Shown here piece after piece: positions 26,589 through 34,466 of a stretch of DNA of 37,419 nt. The DNA is from Cellulomonas hominis (GTDB lineage Bacteria > Actinomycetota > Actinomycetes > Actinomycetales > Cellulomonadaceae). The translations under genes were made by a program, and so were the position numbers. Position 1 is the first letter of the stretch; every line of letters starts with the position of its first letter. Below the pieces are notes generated by a model, which worked only from the letters and a program-made list of their open reading frames with translations, was not told where the DNA came from and made no database searches. The DNA lies in the NCBI RefSeq assembly GCF_901521055.1, contig NZ_CABEGA010000041.1, forward strand, positions 1 to 37,419. The letters are read 5' to 3'.

Positions 26589-27683
26589 GTGACGACCACC
26601 ACCCCGCTCGACCTGACCACCGACCTGACGACGCTCACGGCGCGCCTCTGCGACCTCGAGTCGGTGAGCGGGGACGAGCGTGTGCTGGCCGACGCGATCG
26701 AGCAGGCGCTGCGCGCGTACCCGCACCTGGAGGTGCTGCGCGACGGGGACGCCGTGGTCGCCCGGACGCGGCTCGGCCGGGCCTCGCGGGTGGTCGTCGC
26801 CGGGCACATCGACACCGTGCCGGTCGCCGGCAACCTGCCCACCCGGCTGGAGGGCACGGGGGGCGACGCGATCCTGTGGGGCCGCGGCACGGTCGACATG
26901 AAGGGCGGCGTGGCGGTGCAGCTGGCGCTCGCGGCCGCGCTGTCCGAACCGACCCGTGACGTCACCTGGGTGTTCTACGACCACGAGGAGGTCGACGCCT
27001 CGCTGAACGGCCTCGGGCGGATCGCGCGTTCGCACCCGGACTGGCTGGCCGCCGACTTCGCGGTGCTGTGCGAGCCGACGGACGCCGGGCTGGAGGGCGG
27101 CTGCAACGGCACGCTGCGCGCGCAGGTCCGGGTGCCCGGCGTCGCGGCCCACTCCGCCCGCGCCTGGACGGGCGTCAACGCGATCCACGCCGCCGCGCCG
27201 GTGCTCGCGCGCCTCGCGGCGTACGAGCCGGCGTCCGTCGAGGTCGACGGCCTGGTCTACCGCGAGGGCCTGAACGCCGTGCTGATCGAGGGCGGCGTCG
27301 CGACGAACGTCATCCCCGACCGCTGCGTCGTCACCGTCAACTACCGGTTCGCGCCGTCGCGGAGCGTCGAGGAGGCCGCCGAGCACGTCCGCGACCTGCT
27401 CGGCGGGTACGACGTCGTCGTCACGGACTCCGCGGCGGGCGCGCGTCCGGGCCTGGACGACCCCGCCGCGGCCGAGTTCGCGGCCGCCGTGCTCGGCGTC
27501 ACCGGCGGCGCGCCGGCCCCGAAGTACGGCTGGACCGACGTGGCGCGGTTCTCGGCGCTCGGCGTCCCGGCGGTCAACTTCGGCCCCGGGGACCCGCTGC
27601 TCGCGCACAAGGACGACGAGCACCTGCCGGTCGCGCAGCTCCAGCTCTGCCACGACGCCCTCCGGGCGTGGCTGACGGCCTGA
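26589..27683 (+). CDS. dapE: Succinyl-diaminopimelate desuccinylase DapE
   Basis: This 364-residue M20-family metallopeptidase hydrolyses N-succinyl-LL-diaminopimelate to LL-diaminopimelate and succinate. The zinc ligands are visible: H73 in [11 protein letters not shown]103 in [11 protein letters not shown], the EE pair in YDHEEVDA and a C-terminal His in HKDDEHLP. The dimerisation or lid domain lies between ([20 protein letters not shown]). GTG 26589 is set by the -10 box 7 bases upstream. It is transcribed away from dapD, and dapC is encoded about 5.3 kb upstream, so three late succinylase-branch genes sit in this window. Confidence 0.95.
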   Translation: MTTTTPLDLTTDLTTLTARLCDLESVSGDERVLADAIEQALRAYPHLEVLRDGDAVVARTRLGRASRVVVAGHIDTVPVAGNLPTRLEGTGGDAILWGRGTVDMKGGVAVQLALAAALSEPTRDVTWVFYDHEEVDASLNGLGRIARSHPDWLAADFAVLCEPTDAGLEGGCNGTLRAQVRVPGVAAHSARAWTGVNAIHAAAPVLARLAAYEPASVEVDGLVYREGLNAVLIEGGVATNVIPDRCVVTVNYRFAPSRSVEEAAEHVRDLLGGYDVVVTDSAAGARPGLDDPAAAEFAAAVLGVTGGAPAPKYGWTDVARFSALGVPAVNFGPGDPLLAHKDDEHLPVAQLQLCHDALRAWLTA

Positions 27684-27760
27684 GGGCGGCGGTCACCGAC
27701 GGTTCACCCGCCGTCCGCCCGGTGTCCTCCCGGTCCGGCGCGGCGCGCGCCGGGACTCCG

Positions 27761-27766
27761 TAGAGT
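27761..27766 (+). promoter_or_regulatory. -10 box TAGAGT of the LOG-folP2 operon, leaderless
   Basis: TAGAGT lies 8 bases before ATG 27775 without a Shine-Dalgarno. It would start a leaderless transcript covering the three overlapping genes that follow. Confidence 0.5.
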
Positions 27767-27774
27767 CGGCTCCC

Positions 27775-28623
27775 ATGAGTGACGACGGCGTTCCCGCCCC
27801 CGGCTCCGGCTACCGCAAGGGCCCGGTCCTGCTGCGGCGCGGGCAGATCCCTGCGACCACCAGCGACCAGCGGCTGCTGCGCGGCGGCGACGGCGCGGAC
27901 TGGCTGCACGGCGACCCGTGGCGGGTCATGCGCATCCAGAGCGAGTTCGTGGAGGGCTTCGGCGCGCTCGCCGAGCTCGGCCCGGCGGTGAGCGTCTTCG
28001 GCTCCGCGCGCACGCTGCCCGAGCACCCGGACTTCGCGCTGGGCGAGGCCGTCGGCCGGCGGCTGGCCGAGGCGGGGTACGCGGTGATCACCGGTGGCGG
28101 GCCCGGCATCATGTCGGCGGCGAACAAGGGCGCGACCGAGGCCGGCGGCCTGTCCGTCGGGCTGGGGATCGAGCTGCCGTTCGAGCAGGGCATGAACCCG
28201 TGGGTCGACCTCGGCGTCAACTTCCGGTACTTCTTCGCGCGCAAGACGATGTTCGTGAAGTACGCCGAGGGGTTCATCGTGCTGCCCGGCGGCTTCGGGA
28301 CGTTCGACGAGCTGTTCGAGGCGCTCACCCTGGTGCAGACGCACAAGGTCACCGAGTTCCCGATCGTCCTGGTCGGCTCGGACTACTGGCAGGGCATGGT
28401 CGACTGGCTGCGCGGGCCCGTGCTGGAGCGCGGCATGATCCGCGAGGCCGACCTGGACCTGCTCCAGCTGGTCGACGACCCCGACGAGGCGGTCCGGATC
28501 GTGCAGGACCGCGGCGCCGAGATCCGCGCCGCCGAGCAGGCCGCGGCCGAGGCGGCGGCGCGCGCCCAGGAGGAGTCCGAGGCGGAGGTGGACGCGGAGG
28601 CCGCGGCCGAGGGGCGCGGGTGA
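27775..28623 (+). CDS. LOG family protein (TIGR00730; nucleotide phosphoribohydrolase-like)
   Basis: This 282-residue Rossmann-like protein has GGGPGIM at 107-113 and the LOG signature PGGFGTFDE at 171-179. LOG proteins such as plant LONELY GUY and mycobacterial Rv1205 release cytokinin bases from their 5'-monophosphates; the natural bacterial substrate is less clear. The N-terminal ~60 residues (RKGPVLLRRGQIPATTSDQR) match the long actinobacterial subgroup. The last ~35 residues are an Ala/Glu-rich helix beyond the core. It overlaps folP2 by GTGA, in the same order as M. tuberculosis Rv1205-Rv1207. Confidence 0.92.
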   Translation: MSDDGVPAPGSGYRKGPVLLRRGQIPATTSDQRLLRGGDGADWLHGDPWRVMRIQSEFVEGFGALAELGPAVSVFGSARTLPEHPDFALGEAVGRRLAEAGYAVITGGGPGIMSAANKGATEAGGLSVGLGIELPFEQGMNPWVDLGVNFRYFFARKTMFVKYAEGFIVLPGGFGTFDELFEALTLVQTHKVTEFPIVLVGSDYWQGMVDWLRGPVLERGMIREADLDLLQLVDDPDEAVRIVQDRGAEIRAAEQAAAEAAARAQEESEAEVDAEAAAEGRG

Positions 28624-29573
28624 GCGGAGCCGATCCCGGCGGCCCGCCCCCCGCCGAGGTGCCGTCGGCGGGGGCGCCGCTGCTGCTGCGCGACCGCTGG
28701 GTCGGCCCCGACCGGCCCGTGGTCATGGCGGTGGTGAACCGCACGCCGGACTCGTTCTACGCCGCCGCGCGGTACGACGACGACGGCGCCGACGCGGCGG
28801 TCGCCCGCGCGGAGGAGGAGGGCGCCGACCTGGTCGACCTCGGCGGGGTGCGCGCCGGCCGCGGGCCGGCCGTGGACGTCGCGGAGGAGATCGCGCGCGT
28901 CGTCCCCCTCGTCGAGCGCGTCCGGCGGCGGCACCCGGACCTGCTGGTGAGCGTCGACACGTGGCGCGCCGAGGTCGCCCGCGCCGCCGCCGACGCGGGC
29001 GCGGACCTGCTCAACGACACGTGGGCCGGGCACGACCCGGCGCTGGTGGAGGTCGCCGCGGAGCGAGGGCTGGGGGTGGTCTGCTCGCACACCGGCGGGC
29101 TGCCGCCCCGCACCGACCCGCTGCGGGTGTCGTACCCCCTGCGGGACGACGCCCCCGCGGGCACGGACCCGCGCGACGGCGTGCTGGACGACGTGCTCGC
29201 GACCCTCCGGGCTGCCGCCGCGCGCGCGGTCGGCCTGGGCGTGCACCCCTCCAGCGTGCTCGTCGACCCCACGCACGACTTCGGCAAGAGCACCTGGCAC
29301 TCGCTGCACCTGGTCCGGCGCACCGCGGCGCTCACCGCGCTCGGGCACCCGGTGCTGGTCGCCCTGTCCCGCAAGGACTTCGTCGGCGAGACCCTGGACC
29401 TGCCGCCCGAGGACCGCCTGGAGGGCACCCTGGCGGCGACGTCGGTCGCCGCGTGGCTCGGCGCCCGGGTGTTCCGCGCGCACGACGTGCGTGCGACCCG
29501 TCGGACCGTGGACATGGTGGCGGCCCTGCGCGGCGACCTGCCTCCCGCCCGCGCGGTGCGAGGGCTGGCGTGA
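28620..29573 (+). CDS. folP2: FolP2-type dihydropteroate synthase homologue
   Basis: This 317-residue TIM-barrel protein belongs to the DHPS family but is of the FolP2 class. The first loop reads VVNRTPDSF (38-46) instead of NVTPDSFSDGG. The second loop, DLGGVRAGRG (73-82), lacks the STRPG residues that bind p-aminobenzoate. Pterin-site and phosphate motifs remain: SVDTWRAEVA, LLNDTWAG, DPTHDFGKSTWH and LSRKDFVGE with K252. M. tuberculosis FolP2 is reported not to have DHPS activity, so a different role is likely here. GTG 28620 overlaps the LOG stop, and its own stop overlaps the next gene by GTGA. Confidence 0.88.
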   Translation: MSGADPGGPPPAEVPSAGAPLLLRDRWVGPDRPVVMAVVNRTPDSFYAAARYDDDGADAAVARAEEEGADLVDLGGVRAGRGPAVDVAEEIARVVPLVERVRRRHPDLLVSVDTWRAEVARAAADAGADLLNDTWAGHDPALVEVAAERGLGVVCSHTGGLPPRTDPLRVSYPLRDDAPAGTDPRDGVLDDVLATLRAAAARAVGLGVHPSSVLVDPTHDFGKSTWHSLHLVRRTAALTALGHPVLVALSRKDFVGETLDLPPEDRLEGTLAATSVAAWLGARVFRAHDVRATRRTVDMVAALRGDLPPARAVRGLA

Positions 29574-30817
29574 CGGCACCCTCCCCGGGGCAAGGCCTCG
29601 ACGCGCGCCGGCGCCCCCTCGACCCGCGGTCGTGGCCGTGGTGGGTGCAGGCGCTCGCGGTGTACGCCGTGGCGCGCGCGTTCTCCGCCGTGCTGCTGCT
29701 CGTCGTCGCCCGGCACCAGGAGGCGAACGGCTGGACGGGGGCGTCCCCCGGGTACGCCGCCTACACGGGCCTGATGTGGGACGCCACCTGGTACCGGCGG
29801 ATCGCCGAGGGCGGCTACCCGACCACGCTGCCCGTCGGGGCCGACGGCCTCGTCCAGCAGAACGAGTGGGCGTTCTTCCCGCTGTACCCGCTGCTGGTCC
29901 GCGGCCTGATGACGCTCACCGGCGGCTCCTGGGCGGTGCTCGCCCCGACCGTGTCGCTGCTGGCCGGTGCCGGTGCTGTGCTGCTGGTGCACCGGACCGT
30001 CGTGCGCGGCGCGCCCCGCGCGGTCGCCGCCCGCCCCGGGCTGCCGCTGGCGACCGTGCTGCTGGTCAGCGTGTTCCCGACGTCGGTCGTGCTGCAGGTC
30101 GGCTACACCGAGGCGCTCGCGCTGCTGCTCGTCGCGGCCTCGCTCCTGGCGATCGTCACGCGCCGGTACGGCTGGGCCTGCGCCGCGGTGCTCGCCCTCG
30201 GGTTCACGCGTGCGGTCGCGCTGCCGATGGCGGTCGTCGTGCTCGTGCACGGGCTGGTGCGGCTGCGGGAGTGGCGGCGGCAGGGGGAGCGGCCGCCGGG
30301 CCGGGACCTCCTCGGGATCGGGGGGCTCGCGGTCACCGCGGTGCTCTCCGGGGTCGCGTGGATCGCGATCTGCGGCTGGGTGACCGGCGTCCCGGACGCG
30401 TACCTGCAGACGCAGGAGGCCTGGCGGGGCGCGCGGACGACGGCGCCGTTCGCGGGCTGGACCTACGTGCCGGCGTTCTGGTTCGGCGACGCCGCGCCGC
30501 TGGTGGTGCTCGCCGCGGCCGTGCTCGTGCTGGCGTGCCTGCTCGCCCCGTCGACGTGGCGGCTGGGCCGCGAGCTGCACGCGTGGTCCGCCGCGTACCT
30601 GCTCTACCTCGCCGCGGCGGTCGAGCCCGGCAGCAGCCTGGCGCGGTTCCTCGTCCTGGCGTTCCCGCTGGGCGCGGCGACCGCCGGCGTCGTGACCCGG
30701 CCGCGGTGGGCCCGGTGGGCGTGGACCGGCGCGGTGGTGGTGCTCATGCTCGCGCTGCAGGTGGTGTGGGTGTGGCGGATCTGGCGCCTGGTGCCCCCGT
30801 CGGGCTGGCCGCCGTGA
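29570..30817 (+). CDS. PIG-V-like integral membrane mannosyltransferase (GT-C fold)
   Basis: This 415-residue protein has about ten membrane helices. The first external loop holds the motif LMWDATWYRRIAEGGYPTT, with the conserved Asp/Trp-Tyr expected in GT-C enzymes of the PIG-V group, followed by QNEWAFFPLYPLLVRG. Such enzymes use polyprenyl-phosphate mannose to glycosylate lipids or proteins at the outer membrane face. The acceptor is unknown. GTG 29570 overlaps the folP2 stop by four bases, so the LOG, FolP2 and PIG-V proteins are translated as one unit. Why a glycosyltransferase is tied to these genes is not evident. Confidence 0.8.
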   Translation: MTAPSPGQGLDARRRPLDPRSWPWWVQALAVYAVARAFSAVLLLVVARHQEANGWTGASPGYAAYTGLMWDATWYRRIAEGGYPTTLPVGADGLVQQNEWAFFPLYPLLVRGLMTLTGGSWAVLAPTVSLLAGAGAVLLVHRTVVRGAPRAVAARPGLPLATVLLVSVFPTSVVLQVGYTEALALLLVAASLLAIVTRRYGWACAAVLALGFTRAVALPMAVVVLVHGLVRLREWRRQGERPPGRDLLGIGGLAVTAVLSGVAWIAICGWVTGVPDAYLQTQEAWRGARTTAPFAGWTYVPAFWFGDAAPLVVLAAAVLVLACLLAPSTWRLGRELHAWSAAYLLYLAAAVEPGSSLARFLVLAFPLGAATAGVVTRPRWARWAWTGAVVVLMLALQVVWVWRIWRLVPPSGWPP

Positions 30818-30859
30818 GCCTCACCACCGGACACGGCCCGCCCTGTCGCCTGGGTGAAC

Positions 30860-30865
30860 TAGACT
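30860..30865 (+). promoter_or_regulatory. -10 box TAGACT upstream of the DUF3117 gene
   Basis: TAGACT lies in the 158-base gap after the PIG-V gene and would give a leader of about 100 bases before ATG 30976. The leader is GC-rich and ends in the ribosome site gaaggagag. Confidence 0.45.
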
Positions 30866-30975
30866 GAGCGTCGGACATCCGGGCCCCGGACGCCCGCCCG
30901 CGCACGCCCCGCCCCCCGCGGGACCAGCGGCTCGGGCACCCGGACGCCCAGCCACGACGCGAAGGAGAGCCCCGC

Positions 30976-31143
30976 ATGGCCGCGATGAAGCCGAGGACTG
31001 GTGACGGTCCGCTCGAGGTGACCAAGGAGGGCCGCGGCATCGTCATGCGGGTCCCGCTCGAGGGCGGTGGCCGACTCGTCGTCGAGCTCAACGCGACCGA
31101 GGCGCAGGAGCTGGGCGAGGCCCTCACCTCCGTCGTCTCCTGA
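30976..31143 (+). CDS. DUF3117 small conserved actinobacterial protein
   Basis: This is a 55-residue protein beginning MAAMKPRTGDGPLEVTKEGR, with a core IVMRVPLEGGGRLVVELNAT and a helix EAQELGEALTSVV. This matches DUF3117 proteins such as M. tuberculosis Rv1211, which are highly conserved across actinobacteria but of unknown function. The ATG has the strong ribosome site gaaggagag at 30961-30969. The gene is short enough to be missed by length filters. It lies 21 bases before pepA and probably shares its transcript. Confidence 0.92.
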   Translation: MAAMKPRTGDGPLEVTKEGRGIVMRVPLEGGGRLVVELNATEAQELGEALTSVVS

Positions 31144-31164
31144 CGCGGCACGGCGCGCTCTGAC

Positions 31165-32772
31165 GTGGCTCGTTCCCTGACGCACCCCGAGGTGCGTATC
31201 GGCCGGCCGGTGCCGGCGGTCGCCCTGGCCGCCGGCACGCTCGCGTCGTCGCCGCTCCTGCTGGAGCCCGACGTCGACGCGGTGGCCGTCCCGGTCGCCC
31301 CGCCGGCCGAGGCGGACGACGACCTGCAGCCCCGCCGCGGGACCGCCGACGCCGCCGCGCGGTACGGCATCGACCTGGCGGAGCTCGCGGAGCGCGCCGG
31401 GCTCACCGGCGCCCCCGGCGAGGCGTGGACGCTGCTGCTGCCCCGGCCGGTCGGCAGCGCGGGCACCCCGCTGCCCTGGTCCGGGCTGCCGCGCCGGCTC
31501 GTGCTGGTCGGCGTGGGCGGCGGCACCCCCGACGAGCTCCGGCGCGCCGGAGCCGCCCTGGCCCGCGCCACCCGCGGGCTGCGTCGCGTGCTCACCACCG
31601 TCGCCACCGAGCCCGGCTCGGACGGCCCGCGGTCGGTGCGCGCGCTCGCCGAGGGCTACCTGCTCGCCGCGTACCGCGTGCAGCGCATCGGCCAGCAGCC
31701 CGGCGCCGCCGAGCAGCCCGCCGAGCAGCTGCTCGTCGTCGGGCGCGAGGGCGTGCGCGTCCAGGCCGCGCTCGACGACGCCGTCCGCGGGGCGACCGCC
31801 ACGTGGCTGGTCCGCGACCTCGCGAACACCCCGTCCAGCATCAAGACCCCGGAGTGGGTGGCGGACCGCGCGGGAGACCTCGCGCGTGCCGCCGGCGTGC
31901 GGGTCGACGTGCTCGGCCCCCGCGAGCTGGCCGCCCAGGGCTTCGGCGGGATCCTCGCCGTCGGCGCGGGCTCCGCGTCGCCGCCGCGCCTCGTGACCGT
32001 GTCGTACGAGCCGGACGCCGGCGCCGGTGCGCGCCGCGGGCGGCACGTCGTGGTCGTCGGCAAGGGCATCACCTACGACACGGGCGGCATCTCCATCAAG
32101 CCGCGCGAGTCGATGGTGCCGATGAAGACGGACATGGCGGGCGCCGCCGTCGCGCTCGCCACCGTGCTGGGTGCGGCCGCCGCGCAGCTGCCGCACCGGG
32201 TGACGGCCGTGCTGCCCCTGGCCGAGAACCACTTCGGCGCCTCGTCCTACCGGCCCGGCGACGTCCTGCGCATGTGGGGCGGCCGGACCGTCGAGATCGC
32301 GAACACCGACGCCGAGGGCCGGCTCGTGCTCGGGGACGCCCTCGCGTGGGCCGCCGCGACGCTCGACCCCGACGTCCTGCTCGACGTCGCGACGCTCACC
32401 GGCGCCGCGAGCCTCGGGCTCGGCAAGCAGCACGCTGCGCTGTACGCCACCGACGACCGGCTCGCCGCCGCGATCGAGACGGCCGCCGCAGAGTCGGGGG
32501 AGCCGGTCTGGACGATGCCGCTCGTCGAGGACTACACCGACGCGGTGCGGTCCACGGTCGCCGACCTCCGGCACGTCCCCCAGGACCTGAAGTACGGCGG
32601 CGGCTCGATCACCGCCGCGCTGTTCCTGCGCGAGTTCGTGGGCACCCGCACGTGGGCGCACCTCGACATCGCCGGTCCCGCGCGCTCGACGGCGGACAAG
32701 CACGAGGTCACCGAGGGCGCCACGGGCTACGGCGCCCGCCTGCTCCTGCGCTACCTGACCGCCCTGCGCTGA
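31165..32772 (+). CDS. pepA: Leucyl aminopeptidase (M17 family)
   Basis: This 535-residue cytosolic metallo-aminopeptidase removes N-terminal residues, for example Leu, and may process cysteinyl-glycine. Metal and catalytic residues are clear: K300 and D305 in GKGITYDTGG, MKTDMAGAA, and NTDAEGR at 380-386 with the bicarbonate-binding R386. The N-terminal macro-like domain is divergent. GTG 31165 is the first start after DUF3117, but no good ribosome site precedes it; coupling to DUF3117 or a slightly later GTG (31192) is possible. A perfect 13-bp hairpin follows the stop. Confidence 0.93.
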   Translation: MARSLTHPEVRIGRPVPAVALAAGTLASSPLLLEPDVDAVAVPVAPPAEADDDLQPRRGTADAAARYGIDLAELAERAGLTGAPGEAWTLLLPRPVGSAGTPLPWSGLPRRLVLVGVGGGTPDELRRAGAALARATRGLRRVLTTVATEPGSDGPRSVRALAEGYLLAAYRVQRIGQQPGAAEQPAEQLLVVGREGVRVQAALDDAVRGATATWLVRDLANTPSSIKTPEWVADRAGDLARAAGVRVDVLGPRELAAQGFGGILAVGAGSASPPRLVTVSYEPDAGAGARRGRHVVVVGKGITYDTGGISIKPRESMVPMKTDMAGAAVALATVLGAAAAQLPHRVTAVLPLAENHFGASSYRPGDVLRMWGGRTVEIANTDAEGRLVLGDALAWAAATLDPDVLLDVATLTGAASLGLGKQHAALYATDDRLAAAIETAAAESGEPVWTMPLVEDYTDAVRSTVADLRHVPQDLKYGGGSITAALFLREFVGTRTWAHLDIAGPARSTADKHEVTEGATGYGARLLLRYLTALR

Positions 32773-32779
32773 CGCGTCG

Positions 32780-32809
32780 GGCGGCGCCCGGCGCGCGCCG
32801 GGCGCCGCC
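32780..32809 (+). terminator. pepA terminator hairpin
   Basis: ggcggcgcccggc (32780-32792) pairs perfectly with 32797-32809 around a gcgc tetraloop that is itself self-complementary. It begins 8 bases after the pepA stop. Confidence 0.75.
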
Positions 32810-32834
32810 ACGCGCCGCGTGCCGCCGCGTGCCG

Positions 32835-32932
32835 CGAGGTCGTCATCACGGGACGAGGTCGTCAGTCCTGCGGGACGACCTCGTGCGCGAGTGACGACCT
32901 CGGCGTCCCGTCGACGTCGGCCTCCCGTCGAC
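32835..32932. repeat. Nested direct/inverted repeat cluster with 19-bp period
   Basis: cgaggtcgtca occurs at 32835 and 32854 (19 apart). Its inverse gacgacctcg is at 32874 and 32893 (19 apart). The outer copies pair over 11 bp and the inner over 10 bp. A further near-repeat (cgacctcggcgtcccgtc / cgacgtcggcctcccgtc) starts at 32895 and 32912. It fills the gap between the convergent pepA and methyltransferase genes. Confidence 0.8.
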
Positions 32933-32945
32933 CCCGGCGCCCGGG

Positions 32946-33578
32946 TCAGCGGCGGACGGCCACCAGCAGGCCGTCGCCGACCGGGAGGAGCGCCGGGAGC
33001 AGCCGGTCGTCGTCGCGGACCTTGCGGCCCGTCTCCCGGACGATCGTCGTGGCCTCGTCGCGCCGCGCCGGGTCCGCGACCCGGTCGTGCCACAGCGCGT
33101 CGTCCACCGCCAGCACCCCGCCGGGGCGCAGCAGCCGGACCGCCTGGTCCACGTAGCTCGGGTAGCCCTCGATGTCCGCGTCCACGAACACCAGGTCGTA
33201 CGCGCCGTCCGTCAGCCGCGGCAGCACGTCGAGGGCGCGGCCGGAGATCGTGCGGGTGCGCGCGGGCCGCACGCCCTCCTCGGCGAACGCCTGCTTGGCC
33301 GCGCGCTGGTGCTCCACCTCGACGTCGATGGTGGTCAGCACGCCGTCGGACGGCATGCCGCGCAGCAGGTGCAGGCCGCTGACGCCCGCGCCGGTGCCGA
33401 CCTCGACCACGGCGCGGGCGCGCACCGCGGCGGCCAGGACCGACAGCGCCGCACCGGTGCCGGGCGCGACCGCCGTGCAGCCGAGCTCGCCGGCGCGGTC
33501 GCGCGCGCGCAGCAGGGTGTCGTCCTCGGGGGCGAAGCCCTCCGCGTAGACCCAGCTGGCGGCCTTGTCGGTGGCGAT
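32946..33578 (-). CDS. SAM-dependent O-methyltransferase (Rv1220c-like), apparent ATC start
   Basis: This 210-residue class I methyltransferase of the O-methyltransferase family 3 type has the SAM site [19 protein letters not shown] followed by [20 protein letters not shown]. The metal or catalytic Asp region [20 protein letters not shown] and [16 protein letters not shown] complete the fold. Homologues begin about where this frame reads [14 protein letters not shown]. No ATG, GTG or TTG is available there. An ATC codon at 33578-33576 sits 5 bases after a perfect AGGAGG, and the nearest upstream CTG lies inside the -10 box. The gene is divergent from sigE, as in mycobacteria. Confidence 0.85.
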   Translation of the reverse strand: MATDKAASWVYAEGFAPEDDTLLRARDRAGELGCTAVAPGTGAALSVLAAAVRARAVVEVGTGAGVSGLHLLRGMPSDGVLTTIDVEVEHQRAAKQAFAEEGVRPARTRTISGRALDVLPRLTDGAYDLVFVDADIEGYPSYVDQAVRLLRPGGVLAVDDALWHDRVADPARRDEATTIVRETGRKVRDDDRLLPALLPVGDGLLVAVRR

Positions 33579-33583
33579 GGTGT

Positions 33584-33589
33584 CCTCCT
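33584..33589 (-). promoter_or_regulatory. Shine-Dalgarno AGGAGG that decides the methyltransferase start
   Basis: On the minus strand AGGAGG is followed by acacc and then ATC, the ideal spacing for initiation at ATC 33578. No canonical start codon lies within reach in any productive frame. Confidence 0.7.
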
Positions 33590-33624
33590 GGGACGTCGTG
33601 CGGGCGGGAGTGTCGGCGCAGGCC

Positions 33625-33630
33625 AGCCTA
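33625..33630 (-). promoter_or_regulatory. -10 box TAGGCT of the methyltransferase gene
   Basis: TAGGCT on the minus strand, with a partial -35 (CCGACC) 17 bases upstream, predicts a 40-base leader that contains AGGAGG. This excludes translation starts further upstream. Confidence 0.45.
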
Positions 33631-33704
33631 GTGCGCGCGGGGCCGCCGGTCGGGCGGCGGCACGCGACGCGCCCGGGCGCACCCCGCGGCGTCCCGGCGG
33701 GGTG

Positions 33705-33728
33705 GGAACCGGAGCGGTCCTGTGTCCG
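33705..33728 (+). promoter_or_regulatory. ECF sigma-type promoter GGAAC-N15-CGTT upstream of sigE
   Basis: GGAAC (33705-33709) and CGTT (33725-33728) are separated by 15 bases, matching the GGAAC/CGTT pattern of SigE/SigH-class ECF promoters. It lies about 100 bases before the sigE start and suggests autoregulation. Confidence 0.55.
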
Positions 33729-33827
33729 TTCTGGGTGAACAGGGGCGGAGCAGGTTCGCACCGCGGTCCGCGTCCTGGGAGGATGACTGGTGTGCCGCAC
33801 CCGCGGCCCCGAACCCGAAGGACGTGG

Positions 33828-34466
33828 ATGGCGACCCCGTTGCCCGACCCGGACTGGCAGCCCCCGACGTGGGAGGCGATCGTCCGCGAGCACTCCGCGC
33901 GCGTCTACCGACTGGCCTACCGGCTGACGGGCAACCGGCACGACGCCGAGGACCTCACGCAGGAGGTCTTCGTCCGGGTGTTCCGCTCGCTGTCGACGTA
34001 CACGCCGGGCACGTTCGAGGGCTGGCTGCACCGCATCACCACGAACCTGTTCCTCGACCAGGCCCGTCGGCGCCAGCGCATCCGGATGGACGCGATGGGC
34101 GAGGACGGCGACCGGTACCCCGCCACGGGCGCCGGGCCGGAGCGCGCGTTCGAGCACGACAACCTCGACGTCGACATCCAGCGCGCGCTCGACGAGCTGC
34201 CGCCGGAGTACCGCGCCGCCGTGGTCCTCTGCGACATCGAGGGCCTGTCCTACGAGGAGATCGCGGTCACCCTGGGCATCAAGCTCGGCACCGTCCGCTC
34301 GCGCATCCACCGGGCCCGCGCACGGCTGCGCGTCGCGCTCGAGCACCGCGCCCCGGCGGCGGTCCGCGCGGCCGCGGACCCCGGCGCACCCACGCAGGCC
34401 GGTGCGCCCACGGAGCACCACCTCCCCGTACCGAGAGCGCAGTCCGCCCCGGCGGGTGCCCGATGA
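33828..34466 (+). CDS. sigE: ECF RNA polymerase sigma factor SigE
   Basis: This 212-residue group IV sigma factor directs RNA polymerase to envelope-stress promoters. Region 2 covers about residues 20-85 ([40 protein letters not shown]). Region 4 contains [20 protein letters not shown] and the helix-turn-helix [21 protein letters not shown] 33828 is preferred because gaagga lies 5 bases upstream; in-frame ATG 33783 and GTG 33792 are alternatives. It overlaps the anti-sigma gene by ATGA. The order O-methyltransferase (divergent), sigE, rseA, htrA, tatB is that of Rv1220c-Rv1224. Confidence 0.93.
   Translation: MATPLPDPDWQPPTWEAIVREHSARVYRLAYRLTGNRHDAEDLTQEVFVRVFRSLSTYTPGTFEGWLHRITTNLFLDQARRRQRIRMDAMGEDGDRYPATGAGPERAFEHDNLDVDIQRALDELPPEYRAAVVLCDIEGLSYEEIAVTLGIKLGTVRSRIHRARARLRVALEHRAPAAVRAAADPGAPTQAGAPTEHHLPVPRAQSAPAGAR

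Noticed and set aside
33579..34421. An N-terminal extension of the methyltransferase frame running antisense through sigE
   Set aside because: The extension has no homology and passes upstream of the predicted promoter and ribosome site. Only the part from ATC 33578 looks like a methyltransferase.
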